Shown here in pieces: positions 1 through 12,790 of a stretch of 64,000 bases of DNA. The stretch comes from Blastomyces gilchristii SLH14081 (lineage: Eukaryota > Ascomycota > Eurotiomycetes > Onygenales > Ajellomycetaceae), in NCBI RefSeq assembly GCF_000003855.2, contig NW_003101671.1:1013279-1077278 (forward strand), read 5' to 3'. The notes below the pieces were generated by a model. That model did no database searches and had not been told where the DNA came from. It saw only the letters and a list, made by a program, of their open reading frames with translations. Made by a program: the position numbers and the translations under genes. Each line of letters opens with the position of its first letter. The first letter of the stretch is position 1.

Positions 1-181
1 TCTAACACTGATTTTTCTGTTCTTAGAGAAAATTGTTATGAGTTTTATTATATATAAAGTCATGATATTTACAGATATTAAGAAACTTTTTATAACTGTA
101 AAGTTCAATATTACAGAGATATTCACTCTGATAAATTTCTTCAGAATGATAGATTTATATTAGTTTATTCTCTGATATCTA

Positions 182-863
182 TTGTCTGACTTTATAGTAC
201 AGGTAAAAGATATTCATGTTTTCAGAAATGAGAACACAGATGTTGTACTCTTTTACATCTACAGACATGAGACTTGTATATCTTGTCTGAAATATTATTA
301 TAAGAATAAGCTGTTCATATACTGTGTTCTGCTTTCTGTATTTCTCTGTGTCTCTCTCTCTCTTTCTAAGAAGCCTTGTGTGTGTTGTAATTACATGTAC
401 AACTCTAAGATCAGTGAGTGTTTATTCAGTAACTGTTCTTACTTCTGATTTTACAGTTTTCATATACTAACAATAATTCTTAGTTGCTTTAGTATCAGAG
501 ATCATTCTAATTGAAGATGATCATATCACTGAGACTACTTTCTTCTGCTCTTAAGCTTCTTTCATCACTTTCTCTTCCTTCTCTGCAGAAAAGATTGTGT
601 GCACACTGAGTTATAAGCATTTGACTCTGAGTAACTTCTGCTGTCATTTATTCAGTTCTGTATTTTCTTCTGCTTCTGTTTCTTCTGTCTCTGTCTCTTC
701 TATCTTGATTTCTGATTCTGTGAGTTCTGTACTCTTCTTCAATTTTTCTACATGCATGTGTACACATTTCTATATTGATATTTCAGTCAATCTTGTAATA
801 AATGACATTAATGTTGTACACAGAGTGATAGAGGAATTGAAGATGTATGTGATATTATTATAA
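182..863 (+). pseudogene. Conserved open-frame relic antisense to gypsy-1 pol (copy A)
   Basis: Two adjacent open frames of 88 codons (182-448 and 597-863) lie on the strand opposite to pol. The first holds a CxxC cluster followed by further cysteines near SLSKKPCVCC; the second is Ser-rich. The same frames, in the same order, recur in copy B (24,666-24,935 and about 25,590-25,840) and copy C (61,401-61,655 and 60,986-61,252). I do not recognise a family. They may be remnants of an antisense accessory gene, or merely frames kept open by the opposite strand's E/R/K-rich composition. Confidence 0.35.
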
Positions 864-1093
864 GAGCAGCTTACAGCTCTTGAATCTCTTACAGATCTCA
901 AGTTTTAAGATTTTCTTTATTTTTAATAGTTTTTAAGTAATGTAATATTGGAAATAGATTAAACATGTAATATATGAAAATGAATAAGATATATATGATA
1001 ATATTTATCTTTTACAGCTGACTTTTACAGTTGATAATTAATTAATTATCTCTTTTCTTTTCTTATGCTTTTGCTTTGTCTGCTAGTCACTAC

Positions 1094-1599
1094 TAGACTG
1101 ACCGTGTGACTGTGTCTGAGATCAGAACTAGATTTTTTGATAGTCTCATTATCAATTCAACTGATCTCATTACATGGTTTTATCATTAGATAGTAGTTTC
1201 ATACTGTCTCAGTGAGACTTACTGTCTACTCTTATTACATTTTTCAAATGAGATCATGATTTTCACTTCTCAATTTAAATTATTTTTATTGCTTTAAATG
1301 ACTTTAAATCTTATTTAAGTGTTATCAAAAAGTGTTACTTTTAAAAAAATTAAAAATAGTCTAAAAAAAACCTTAAAATGTCTAAAAATAGTAACTTTAT
1401 ACCAAGAATGAGACTAAATGAGACTAAATGAGACCACTTTCTCATTTTTTTCAAGTCATGATTCCATTTTAAGATCTGATATATAGTCACTTTGCATGTT
1501 TTTTTCATGGCTAGTCCCAGCGGGATTCATGTCAAGAAATGTATGAGACCAGACCAAATGAAATCAAATGTGAAATTCATGATTCTGGCGGCCAGTCTA
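1094..1599 (+). mobile_element. hAT-like MITE copy 1 (506 bp)
   Basis: Non-coding 506-bp element running from TAGACTGACCG to CGGCCAGTCTA (imperfect terminal inverted repeats of about 11 bp). The flanking GTCACTAC at 1086-1093 and 1600-1607 is an exact 8-bp target duplication. The homologous sites in copies B (about 26,068) and C (about 60,765, reversed) hold one GTCACTAC and no insert, proving insertion. Its interior carries repeated ATGAGAC/GAGACCA words that could be subterminal transposase sites. Confidence 0.9.
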
Positions 1600-2421
1600 G
1601 TCACTACTCTTATATAATCTCTATATAATACAGTATTCAGTGACTAGATTCAGCAGCTTTCATCTTGTGATTCTGTCTTATATATTATACTATCTCTCTT
1701 CACTCACTCAGATCACTACAGTGAACAGCTTATTGAAACTAATGTCATCTGATCTCTGAGTGTTTTCAGAAGTCAAGATGACTTGATCTTATATATCTGT
1801 GAATGTTTCAGATGATTCATTCTCTGTTATCTCTGCAATTGAACTGATATAAACAGTTGAATTCAACTCTGAATTTCTTTTTCTTCTGTAACTTAACTCA
1901 TGTGTAAGTCTGTTACTTTGAGACTACTCTTTACTGTATTATACTCACTGTCTGCAGCATGTTATTGTATAATCAGCTACAGTCTTATCACTTATTAAAG
2001 TATAATATTCATCTGATTTCTTCATTACTTCTTATTCTTTTCTTATAATTATGAAAAGATTGAAATAAGTGAGATTATCTGATTTGTAAGTATCTATGAT
2101 TTCTCTTACTTTGTGAGACTTTTCAATTATAAGTCTCTTCTTTTTCAATACTGATGATAATACTGTAGATGACTATAATCTGCTTAAGTCTTGTATCTTT
2201 ACTTTCATAAGATATGAATCATTTATTAAGTTGTATAAGACTCATTTCTCTGATTCTTTCAATGTGTATATTCTCAGAGAATGTGATTTGAGTATTTTAT
2301 ATAGTTCAAATCATCTAGATTGAAACTTCTCAGAACTCTTATTATGTATAAGAACTTATATTCTCATCTTGAGACTTGATTTCTTAACTAGTGAGTCTCA
2401 TATTCTTTTCAATTGAATTGC

Positions 2422-3438
2422 TCAGTTCAGGAGTAACTTGTTAGCTTTTGCATATGTGTGACTGATCTCTTTCAATCTTGATTCTATGTCTGCAACTGCT
2501 GTGTTCATAACTGTTATTTCTACTGTGTTTGCAACTGCTGTTTCCTTTCTCATCTTTTCTGAAGCATTCTTCAGAATGCGCGGATGCAATTCATACAACA
2601 GATAGAATAATAAACACTTAAAGACTGCATGCTGCTGAATTTGTGTGACTAATAGCATCTGATTGAGATATTTATCTTATAATCTTGTAGACTTACTCAC
2701 TAGATATTTCATCAGCATATTACTCAGAATTTCATTCAAATGTTTCATCTTTCTATTTATTCACAGATGATATGATGTTATTCTACAATATCTTATCTGT
2801 AACTGACTTATGAAATGCCTCACTGCTTCTTCTATAAGATTCACACTATTATCAGTTAGAATCTCATATAACATTTCATAGTTAATATAGATCTTATTAT
2901 ATAGAAACTTTATTACTATCTTCTCTATTATCTCTGAAACTGCTTTCACAACTAATCAGTCAGTAGTGTAGTCAATAGCAGTGATTATTTAATAATTTCT
3001 ATTTGATATTTACAGTAATATGTCTATGAGATTCACTCTTCATTGTTTAAACAGTTGTATTGTACATTCTATCTGATATTATACTTTCTCACATTCTAAC
3101 TCTTTCTTAGATTCTTTCATAATCTGATAATTCAGACACTTATGAGTATATATCTGAATAGTCTCAGTCATACTTAGTCAGTACACTCTTGATTTGAGTA
3201 TACTCATGAGTTCAGAACTTTCTAAGTGACTGAATTCCTTGTACATGTAAGTTATCAAGTCATGTCTAAATGAATATTCTAGATAGAGAGCTTTTATATA
3301 TTCTAGATCACAGTAAAGCATAATATTATTTTTTAATTTTCTCAGCTTAAAGTTTAAAAGCATCTCTTCTACTACTTTCATAAGATACTTATTATCTGAT
3401 ATCTTATCATTCTCTAAGTAAGAGATTATTGTATTCAC
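2422..3438 (-). pseudogene. Integrase relic of gypsy-1 copy A
   Basis: Minus-strand fragments of a Ty3/gypsy integrase. 3178-3438 corresponds to the N-terminal zinc-binding (HHCC) region and ends in LKSRVY, the usual position just before the catalytic core. 2761-2949 is the core, with EILTDN near an expected catalytic Asp. 2422-2658 contains LHPRI and ESRLKEI of the C-terminal part. Stops separate the pieces, so no active enzyme can be made. Confidence 0.75.
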
Positions 3439-4139
3439 TTATTCTGATTTCTTACACTCTCTCAGTATATTTAACATGAACTTTTCTTATATCTAATTCA
3501 CAGAATTCTCACTTATAAAATTAAGTCTGTAACTGATTATATCAGATATCACAGTATCTGATCTCTTTCAGTATTTAATATAAAGATTATATACTTAGAA
3601 CTCTGAGATTCAACATACTAAGTGTTTGAAAGATTTTATCATTAATTGTAGATAGATAAGACTTTTATAATTTATAATCACTGTTGTTGTATATCTGTTG
3701 TCAATATATCTATCTTATAATATCAGTATATGCTTAATTACTAGTAATTTCTTTTCATATACTGAGTATTTAAGCTCAGTATCTGATAGTTTTCTATCAT
3801 TGTATGTTACTGAGTGCAGCTTACTATTCTTACTCATCTGTAGAAGAGTGTCTCTGATAGCTCATTTAAATGTATCTATCTTAATATAGAAAGATTTATC
3901 ACAATCTGATTAAATAAGTACTGAGAATATTATTACACATTCTCTCAGTGTGAGAAAAGCCTCTTCATACATAGTATTTCAGATAATTGAATAAAACTTC
4001 TTCTTTCATAGATTTGTATTTATTTCTCTTAAGAGATCTGAGAGTGATGCAGATATTTATATGAAATTCTTGATAAATCTGTGATAATATGAGATTAACT
4101 TAAGAAACTATTATATATAATATATGTTTCTTAGCTGCA

Positions 4140-4560
4140 ATTAATTTACTATGATATTCAATTTTTTCAGAATAAGATGTATACAGTTATTACTCACTAC
4201 ATATTCTACAAACTTTAACTCTTCTATTTCAAACACATACTTTGTTAATTTAATATAGAGCTTATACTCTGTCAGAGTTATAAGCACTTCATTGAGATGC
4301 TTCAGATATTCATTATATGAGTTTGAAAAGACTAGAATATCATTGAGATATATGAGATATGAGGTTTTATTCTGTTTATAAAGAATTATATTTGTTATTA
4401 TTTGAAAGATAATAGATGCATTTATCAGACTGAATAATATTATCAGAAATTTGAACTTCTCTTATTATATATTAAATATGATTCACAGAACTGATAGTTC
4501 ATCTATACAGATTTATCAGTATTCTGAGAGAAGATCAATCTTCAATAGATATCAGATATT
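4140..4560 (-). pseudogene. Reverse transcriptase relic of gypsy-1 copy A
   Basis: The minus strand reads a degraded version of the Ty3/gypsy RT block around the YLDD box (YL-D-ILVF-NSY pattern) at about 4290-4400. It is followed by the segment that is open in copy C at 57,579-57,836. Assignment is by this motif and by alignment with copies B and C. Multiple stops are present. Confidence 0.65.
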
Positions 4561-7321
4561 TTTAACTATATTCAACTGTTATTAAATCTGTGACAGTGAA
4601 TATTTATTCTTAATTATAAGCTTATTAAGTGTTTAATAATTGATATACATCTGTCACTCTTTACTCATCTTTTTCATAAATAGAACTGGAAAGTCTTATA
4701 CACTTAATAAGAGTTATATAAGACTATATTCTAGAAGGTCTGTGATCTGACACTTCTGTTCTTCAAGATATGTTTGTGACAGAGAATACATATTCTGATT
4801 GACTGATTTCACATTCTCTGTATCAATCTCATATATGAATTCTTATTTCAGCAGTAATTCTGATAAAAGATCTGTTCAGAAGATCTTTTCATACTTCTTC
4901 AGAAGCTTCTTTATACACTTATTCTCTTATATATTCTTTATCTTAGTTTTCTCTGCTTTCAGATTCTATATAATATACAGAATACTTTTAGATGAGATCT
5001 TGTGAATTATTCTCTTTACTTATTAATGTATAAGCAGATTTAATTCTTCTATATCAGAGATATGAAATGTTCTTCTCATATCAGTTAATAGAATTGTATG
5101 AACTGTTTTCTTTCTATTAATTAACTGTATATAATATGTACATTATTGAATCTGTGAATTAAATCTTTGAAATCACTTAAGTCTGAGAATAAGATTGTAT
5201 TTCACATTCTGCAGCTCTTATACTTAAATATAGTAAGATTATTCTCTGAAGTACAAGAAAACTCTTACTCTTATAGATAATATTAAATATTAATTATTAG
5301 ATAATCTTATATATTAGAGATTCTTTACTCAGTGAATCTCTTTCAGTCTTCAGATTATATAATTATTAATATATTATATAGAAGCTTCTATATCTGCTAA
5401 TACTTTTACAGCTATCTCTCAATTCTTATTCAAGTGTCTCTTATACATTAATATTTTAGATCTCAAGATATTGAGATGAGTATCTACTTCATTATTCTCA
5501 CTCACATCTTATTCAGAAGCCTGCTTTCTCTTAATATTCACAGAATTCAGAGAGTTATTTAATACAGATATTTCTTTCACTTTAAAGACTTTATATAGAA
5601 TATCAGTGAGTATCTCTGAGCTCACTGATTCTGCTAGTTTTTTAACTCTCTTACTTCTCTTAACTGTGTATACTGTGTATAATCTTTTATATCATGATTT
5701 TGATATCTGTAGTTGAAGTAAGCTCAATACTTATAATATCAAGATTTTCATTCAGAGAATTTCTTTTTTAAGAGATTCAGTGCTTTAGTAATAATATTCA
5801 GATCTAGATTTATTATATCTGAGTATATAACTTGTGTTATAGAAGTCTGATTATCTATTCTTTACTGAGATATACTTAATTGCAGTATTTTCTATTATAA
5901 TTAACTTACTTGTTTTTATATAATAAGAATATTATATACTTTCTTCACTGTATCTGACTGTGAGATTAAGTATTTTCATTTCACTCTCAACTCAGATATA
6001 AGATTATGAATAAAAATCTATAAATAGAAAGATGTTAAAAGCTCTTCATTCAATATAAGATAGTATAAACTGAAGTATATAAAGTATAATATAAAATTAC
6101 TTACTTATCTATGCTCAGTGAAGTATTTATAATACTTATCTTATATATTCACTTTCTCAAAGTTATATAAGATTCATTTGAAAAACTCATTTCATATTTA
6201 TGAAAATGAATATTACTCTGAGTCTGTGAGATTCATCTTTTTATTAGTTATTTATAATGACTTTACTTTTTCATGTAGAAATATAACAGATCTTAAGACT
6301 TATTAAAATTCTGTTAACTATCTATCTGTAAGTTTGTATTCAATCTGATAATATAATTATATCTGACTTAGTCAGCTGATTACAGCATTATTTTTTCAGT
6401 TATTATTAAAACTTAATAACTCTGACAGATCTTTTAACTTGATATATTTCATGCTCAGATTCTCATTCTACACAGTGATCTCTGATAATATATATACTTT
6501 TGAAGAGATTGTGAATAATTATAATAAGATCTTCAGATTCAGTGTAGTTATTTATCTATATAAATATTTAATCTTTTGCTGCAGATCTAAGATCTGATTT
6601 TCTCTATTCTTATTAATAATAATGATTGTATTAATGAAGCTCTTTATAGTGAATACTTGATCTGTAGTAAATATCAATTATTATTTAACTTTTATCTCAG
6701 TCTGTCACTGTGTATATAAGATCTTGATTTTATTTAGAATTCTTGTACATGTACAGAGCTTTGATTTCAGTTCAGTAATCTCAGCTACTTTTCTTACTAT
6801 TTTAAGTAAACTCTCTGAGAGATTCTACATATCTTCTGATTCAGATAATAGAGAAGAGTGTTATTTATATTAACTAGAGAAGATATTCATTTCAGTGATT
6901 TCTCATTAATTGTATAATATCTATTATTATATTATTATCTTATTATATTACTATATCATTATATTACTATATTATTATATAATTTCTGTTATTATTGTAT
7001 AACTCTGATAATAATCACTTCTCTCTTTTTATTCTTCTTTTAAGTAGAGAGTGAACTTCTTTGAATCTGATTTACTACTCTTATTCTCTTTCTCATATCT
7101 TATCTATTTACATACATGGCATTTGTCTGAATATGAAGTTTTCTCTTAACAAGTGAAGCAGTATTAATCAAATGCTCTTTTACTCACTACTCTTTATACA
7201 CTATCTTTTGAGATATTTTTAGAATCACACTGACATGATAACTATGAATTACTTCATAGACAGAATTATCATGCTCTGAAGAAGTCTGTACTTCTCACCA
7301 GTTTTTAGACATGCTATCAGA

Positions 7322-8002
7322 TGTGATTCAAAGATTGCTTGAGTCAGTATATAATTACAGATATATACTGACTTCTTATATACTGTACACTAAATTAATT
7401 GATGGCTGCTATGATCTCTTTACATTCATAAGCAAGTTCAGAAGCGGCCGTGTTATTATTCAGTGATAGACTGATTATGTGACTATGTCTAAGACCAGAA
7501 CCAGATTTTTTAATAGTCTTATTACTAATTCAACTGAGCTCATTACACAGTTTTAACATTAGATAGTAGTCTTATACTGTTTTAGTAAAACTTACTGTCT
7601 ACTCTTATTACATTTTTCAAATAAGATCATGATTTTCACTTCTTAATTTAAATTATTTTTATTGCTTTAAATGACTTTAAATCTTATTTAAGTGTTATCA
7701 AAAAGTGTTACTTTTTAAAAAATTAAAAATAGTCTAAAAAAAACCTTAAAATGTCTAAAAATAGTAACTTTATACTAAGAATGAGACTAAATGAGATCAA
7801 ATAAGATCACTTTCTCATTTTTTTCAAGTCATGATTTCATTTTAAAATCTGATATATAGTCACTTTACATGTTTTTTTAATAGTCAGTCTCAGCAGGATT
7901 CACATCAAGAAATGTATGAGACCAGATCAAATGAGACTAAACATGAAATTCATGGTCCCGGCGGCCAGTCTATCCGGCGGTCATACGTTCTTCCGAACCA
8001 CA
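7322..8002 (-). repeat. 5' LTR of gypsy-1 copy A, split by a MITE
   Basis: The plus strand starts TGTGATTCAAAG and ends CGAACCACA (TG...CA). Without the 506-bp MITE and its 8-bp duplication the LTR is 167 bp, equal to both LTRs of copy B and to the 5' LTR of copy C. The last 30 bases (7973-8002) keep several CpG sites, whereas the rest is AT-rich. Confidence 0.85.
7467..7972 (+). mobile_element. hAT-like MITE copy 2 (506 bp), inside an LTR
   Basis: Same family and length as copy 1. Flanks are TTCAGTGA (7459-7466) and TCCGGCGG (7973-7980). They differ at four positions, all C:G to T:A transitions, and the right version matches the unmutated LTR of copy C (48,793-48,959). This is an 8-bp target duplication with one side mutated after insertion. 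Confidence 0.87.
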
Positions 8003-8640
8003 CTACTGAAGTGAAAGAAAAGTATATAATCACTTATATTTGAAAGATTTGTATAGAAGAATTGATTATAAAAGCTGTAAATTCATTTTTCTAATTCTTC
8101 TTCTTCTTTTTACTTATTAATCATTTTATCATTTCTCTTGTTTTTTATCTCATTGATAATCATTAGTTCATACAATCTGTATAGAATCATTGAAATGTGA
8201 GGCTCAGAGGTAGAGATTTATAAATATCAAGAATTCTCAGACTGAGTTTCTATATTCTCATTCACCTCCTCTATCTCATCATTGACCAGATCCTCTCCAT
8301 TATCCGGAACTTCTGAAATAGGTAGTTTGAGAAGACAGTGCAGAGTAGGAGCCTTGTATAAGCTTGTGAAGCAACAGAACAGAAGAAGTTGCGAGGCATA
8401 TTGAAAAAAGAGTTGATTGATATATGTGAATTTGATGATAAAGGTAAGAAAGACGCGTATTTGAATGATATTTGATTGAAAAAGACACATATTGAATGAT
8501 AATTGAATGATTCTAGAGAAATGTTGATTTTTTGATTCTTTTGCAGTTGTTTTGCTACTAATTTTCAGGGTGCTGGGAAAATTCTGTTTTCGCAAGCAAT
8601 TCGTCCGCCACAATATAACTTAGTTATATAACTAGAGTTT
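8003..8640. other. AT-rich edge zone with one small unexplained open frame
   Basis: Transition from the retroelement to the GC island. It keeps occasional CpG sites and is less mutated than the transposon block. One 128-codon minus-strand frame (8227-8613) stays open and ends in an acidic stretch (EVPDNGEDLVNDEIEEVNENIE). I recognise no family and see no clear introns. It may be a decayed gene or transposase tail, or chance. Confidence 0.3.
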
Positions 8641-9390
8641 TAGTGCGCACCGATCGGCTCGGCATCGGTATATATCGAACCTCGCGCGTGGCCAGATGGC
8701 CGCCTTTGGGGGCGCACCATGACTGAATGACTACCCAATCTACCCGGTATAGGTATACAGGTCAGTGGTGTACTGTACTGTGAAGGGCGTAGATTCGACG
8801 AGCGGGGGATTGACGTGCGATAATGAAGCACGGCAGGCGGTGACCTGTGTGGATTTGCATCTTGTGAGGTAACTAATAACCGAGCATGCAGCGTGTGTCT
8901 CAGCAAGAGCAGGATCACTAGGCAAAGTTTTGGGGGAGATATTGTAATGAGGAGATCGGCGACATGCGTTGCTACCCTTCTGCTCTCATGGCAAAATAAA
9001 CATGCGGAATCTCAGTAATATAATTGATTGCCTGCCTGGATAGTACCGATTATCGCCATGCTCTATCACTGCTGGCGCATTGTACAGTATATTTCAATAT
9101 GGAACTAACTAGTTAATGTTGTCAATACATCAGATTATGACTTAAAACTTCTGTTATATCCGATGTAGCCGAAAAGGCGATTACAAGTAGAGTCAAATGG
9201 AAATAAAATAGATGAAAATCACAGATTAAGCCCTAAAATCGGTCGCCAAATTAATCCCCAATTCCCACTCCAACGATACCCTGATTGTGGAAGGGAGAAA
9301 AAAAGGAGAAACAACTCATGTCCACTCTCCCAGAAGGAACATCCCGCATCTAACTAACCCATACATTTGCTCATTTCAATGCACACCCCT
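8641..9390. other. Intergenic DNA at the left edge of the GC island
   Basis: Normal-GC sequence with no convincing gene on either strand. It presumably holds the 3' untranslated region and terminator of the minus-strand MAK10 gene near 9.2-9.39 kb. Open frames here are short, overlap on both strands and show no recognisable motif. Confidence 0.5.
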
Positions 9391-12300
9391 CTACCCCCCA
9401 AAGCTTCGCACCGGCAATACCTCTGAAACACGCGGCACAGCCCACCAATCATGCCAGCGCCCCTTCGAGCCAACAGGTGGGACGTCAACGGATAGATTCA
9501 GTTTCGGCCGTTGATCACCATTTTCATCGCTCGAAGCAGAAATAGCCTTCTTCACCGTGCCAATGGCAATGCTCGCCCCAATACACGCGCGCAGCGAATC
9601 TTTCATATCACCTATCCAGTCATCCTGGAGCAGTCGGGGTGCGGGTTCAGGTTCAGTTTCTGGATTGGCACACTTATCCTTTCCGTCCAGCTTGTTCGGT
9701 TTGCTCTTACTCGCTTTCTCACCAACGTCGTCGTCGTCATCGTCGTCGTTGTCACCAGCATCACCATCCTGCTCGCCAGCGCGATCGACCCCAACTTCCA
9801 AAAACGCGCCGGCCGCCAAACACTTCTCGATCCCCCTTTTCGCCTCCGCAACGGCCCGCAACGCCCTCTCCAGAACGACGGCGTCGCTATCCCCGACTAA
9901 CCCCGCCTCCTGCTCGAAGGTGTCGAAGGGGACAAGCTCCGGTAGCGGGATGGCAAGGAAGGGTTTCATGCGTAGTTCGTAGCGGAGACGGTCGGAGGAG
10001 TAGGTGGGGTGCTGTCTTTGGGTCTGCGTCTGTTTATGTGCGGAGAGAGTGGAGGAGGGGAGGTATATCGATGGGAGTAGCTGGTGGCGGGCTAGGAGGA
10101 CGTAAAGGGCGTGCAAGGCGATGGCGAAGGCGTCGATGGCGATGAGTTCGGTTGTGAGTCTGTCGAGCAGGGAGATTGTTTTCTGGAAGGCCTGTCGGTG
10201 CTGCTCTGCAGCGGTCGCGTTGGAATTCGATTTAGGGTTTTGTTGCATTTGTGTTTGTGATGGGGATGGTGCGGTTCTCTTATTTGCAGCTAGTACACAA
10301 GAACGGATGCGATCGAGGTGAGCGAGATGTGTTGAGCAGAGGTGCGAAAGGTACCAGTACATCCCTGGCATTTCTTCGGGGGAGTATATCGAAAGTTCGA
10401 AGCCCAGTTGGAGGATGAGACGGAGCTGGCGGAGCTTTTCATGATATGCCCAGCTACTTAGCGGATAGGCGTAGGTGGGTTCGCTGCCATGGAGGATAAT
10501 GTGTGGCTCCAAAGTTAAAGTGCGCAGATGGACATCGAAATCTTCGGCCTGAGGGGTTCGAGCGGGTGAGAAGGATGTCACGATCGTGGTTGAGGTAGAT
10601 CTAACGAGAATGAACATACCTCTGCCTGTAGCGCATCCCAATCAATAATGGAGTGGCAGAGCGTGCGGCGAACTCGACACCGATTCAAGCACGCAGTCCG
10701 ATAGGTATCGACAAACGGCTATATAATGTACCATTAGAAAATCAATACCAAAAAGGCACAAAATAAACATTGATAAAACCATAGTCGAATTATGATCAGG
10801 TCCCCTTACCTGAGCAGCCTTTTTAACGAAATTATTCATATGCTTTGCGATCTGAAACCGGGAATCCGACGGTGCCTCCACTTCCTCATTCTTGCGGTCC
10901 AGCAGCTGGTTATAGGGCAAGACAAGTTCAGCAAGACTATCAAAGAAGAAATCTTTCACAGCCACCGAGCCTAAGATCTCCATATCATGTACGAGAAGCG
11001 ACTGAACAAGAGATCGGATATAGACGCATGGCTGCGGTTTGCGAGATTGCAACGTCCAAACCAATGTCTATTCCAAAGGAAGAAGGGGGAAGATAAATGT
11101 GATTTGTTAGTGAAAAACAAATGTAATACAGATGGCCCCTTATCCAACGATGGATAGGAATAAGTAGAAAGGGGGATTAAATAAATAGGTAAACATACCT
11201 GTAAATTATAAGGCCCCCGATATTCCAAAATCTGCTGCACATCCACCGCATCCTGACAAAACCGCGTCATGTGCGCAATAGCATCTGCGGCACTAACATG
11301 AACCATCGGCCTAGGTGGCACGGTACTTGCCAACCGGCGCTGGATCTTCAAGCTAAACGCCTCTGGCACCGGTTTGCCCAGGTGCATCGACTTCTCGATT
11401 CTACCAAGTTGACGAAGAGCGGCCAGGAAGGGCTGCGTGGACCGCTGTTTGGCAGGCACCGTATCCATATCTAGACCAGAGAGGAGCTCTCGGCGGAATA
11501 GAAGACGGTGGACGAGAGCTTCGAAGAGAGCGTTGTCAATGGTGTCCTTTTGTTCCTGCCTCTGCGTTTCCAGCCAGAACAGGGCATCGTCGAGAATGGC
11601 CTGGATACTCGCTGATTCGACATCGGCGAGCAAACTGCGGTTATAGAGCTGTGTGACGAAATCCTCTTCCTATTGTACCCATTTTTCCATTTTACGGAAT
11701 AAAAAGTTAACCATGTCCAACCCCTCAAACCCTACGCGGTCCCCTCCCCTCCCTTTCCCGAAAAGACGTCCGGCTTTTAAAACTCACCTCATGAAAATAC
11801 TCCGAGCTGACTTTGTAGTTTACACGGTCACACGCCTTAATGAGGGCCAAGCAATACGCCCTCAACACAAGATTGACGAGTTCATCCCATTGGCCCTCAG
11901 AACAGCCCTCCGCTTTCCCCTGCCTTTCCTCTTCACTCCTATGATCCGAGTTCGCCTGCTGCTTACTAGCCGAACGGTCAAACCTCGCCTCCTCCAATGA
12001 CTTGGGAACGGGCCACAGCATCCGATCGAGGTATATAGAAGTAAACAGCGTCTGTGGGAGGGGATGGCCGGAATGCCAGGCAACCTAAACATATGATCCA
12101 AAACATTAACAAACCCCAGCCCAAAATCCTGTTTCCATATCCCATATCCATATCCATATCCCAATTAGAATCCGTCCTTCTAGTTCGAACACTGAAAATA
12201 TATCCGATAGGTATTAAACGCACCTCATGGCTCAAGAGTTGGTCCATAATCCCCAAGACTTCCGCTGGGAGTAGCTGCCGCCGGACGTCGTAGTCGTCAT

Positions 12301-12790
12301 CTAGTGTTTCGCCGGGCGCCAGGTATCCGCTGTCCATTTTCTCATCCATGATCTTTTCATATATATATTCATAGTTAGATAGATAGGTAATACTACTTTA
12401 ACGCGCATGGGTCATCCAGGTGCGGAGAAAAAAAAAAAGGGGGGGGGGGGTGGCCGATTTCTCTCATAGAGGGGGTACGGCGGGGGACAAAAATCGGTGC
12501 CCGGGTATTTGTAGTAGAGGGTAATCTGAATCCGTATAAATAGCAACGTATACAAAAGACGCACCTCTAGCGCCCCCACTGCCTCAAATAGCGTGAAGAA
12601 TTCATCCTTGACGAGCTGGCCGGTGTTCAGGACTACAAACCGCATGGAGAGGAAATTGAGTTAGCCGCAAATGCTCATCATCGTGGACGAAAGCGGAGAA
12701 GGGTAGGCAATTAGGGGATAGAGTATTCATTCTTGGTTACACACCTGAACTGGCCTTTGTGAAGGCGGCGGTTATATCTTTCACGGACAT
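9391..12790 (-). CDS. MAK10: NatC N-alpha-acetyltransferase auxiliary subunit Mak10 (NAA35 family)
   Basis: Auxiliary subunit of the cytosolic, ribosome-associated NatC complex, which acetylates N-terminal Met followed by hydrophobic residues with catalytic Mak3 and Mak31. Eight exons join in frame: 12,745-12,790, 12,565-12,632, 12,224-12,352, 11,788-12,084, 11,199-11,669, 10,810-11,067, 10,620-10,718 and 9391-10,548. They give 841 residues with GT-AG introns throughout. The family signature is near the N-terminus: FEAVGALE (end of exon 2) joined to IMDEKMDSG (start of exon 3, residues 39-47), then LLSHEVAWHSGHPL, QTLFTSIYLDR and the long helical Mak10 body. The last exon carries a low-complexity Asp tract (about residues 715-735), usual for a fungal lineage-specific insert. 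The start is the first ATG in frame with exon 2. No breaks are seen, so it is probably functional. Confidence 0.93.

Larger units (their letters stand above)
1..8002 (-). mobile_element. Ty3/gypsy element gypsy-1, copy A (left end outside window)
   Basis: Heavily mutated LTR retrotransposon read on the minus strand. Its 5' LTR is at 7322-8002, followed leftwards by a gag-like region (about 6.3-7.3 kb), reverse transcriptase (about 4.1-4.6 kb), integrase (2422-3438) and a non-pol segment (1-about 2300). The whole stretch aligns with copy B (22,659-32,323, same strand) and copy C (48,793-62,694, opposite strand); position 1 here matches about 24,470 in copy B, so roughly 1.3 kb plus the 3' LTR lie outside the window. 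Two MITEs are nested in it. All frames are broken by many stops, so it is non-autonomous. Family assignment rests on the degraded YLDD box and integrase motifs. Confidence 0.85.

Noticed and set aside
4799..5005. Phe-rich frame that could be read as a membrane protein (and its match at 56,972-57,157)
   Set aside because: It is antisense to a Lys-rich part of gypsy-1 pol upstream of RT; hydrophobicity results from reading AAA/GAA codons backwards.
6915..7000. Tandem ATTATTATATTA repeats as a CRISPR-like array
   Set aside because: Simple AT microsatellite without unique spacers, in a eukaryotic retroelement.
9511..10145. Several 120-170-codon plus-strand frames opposite the last MAK10 exon
   Set aside because: GC-rich shadows of the real minus-strand exon, with no motifs of their own.
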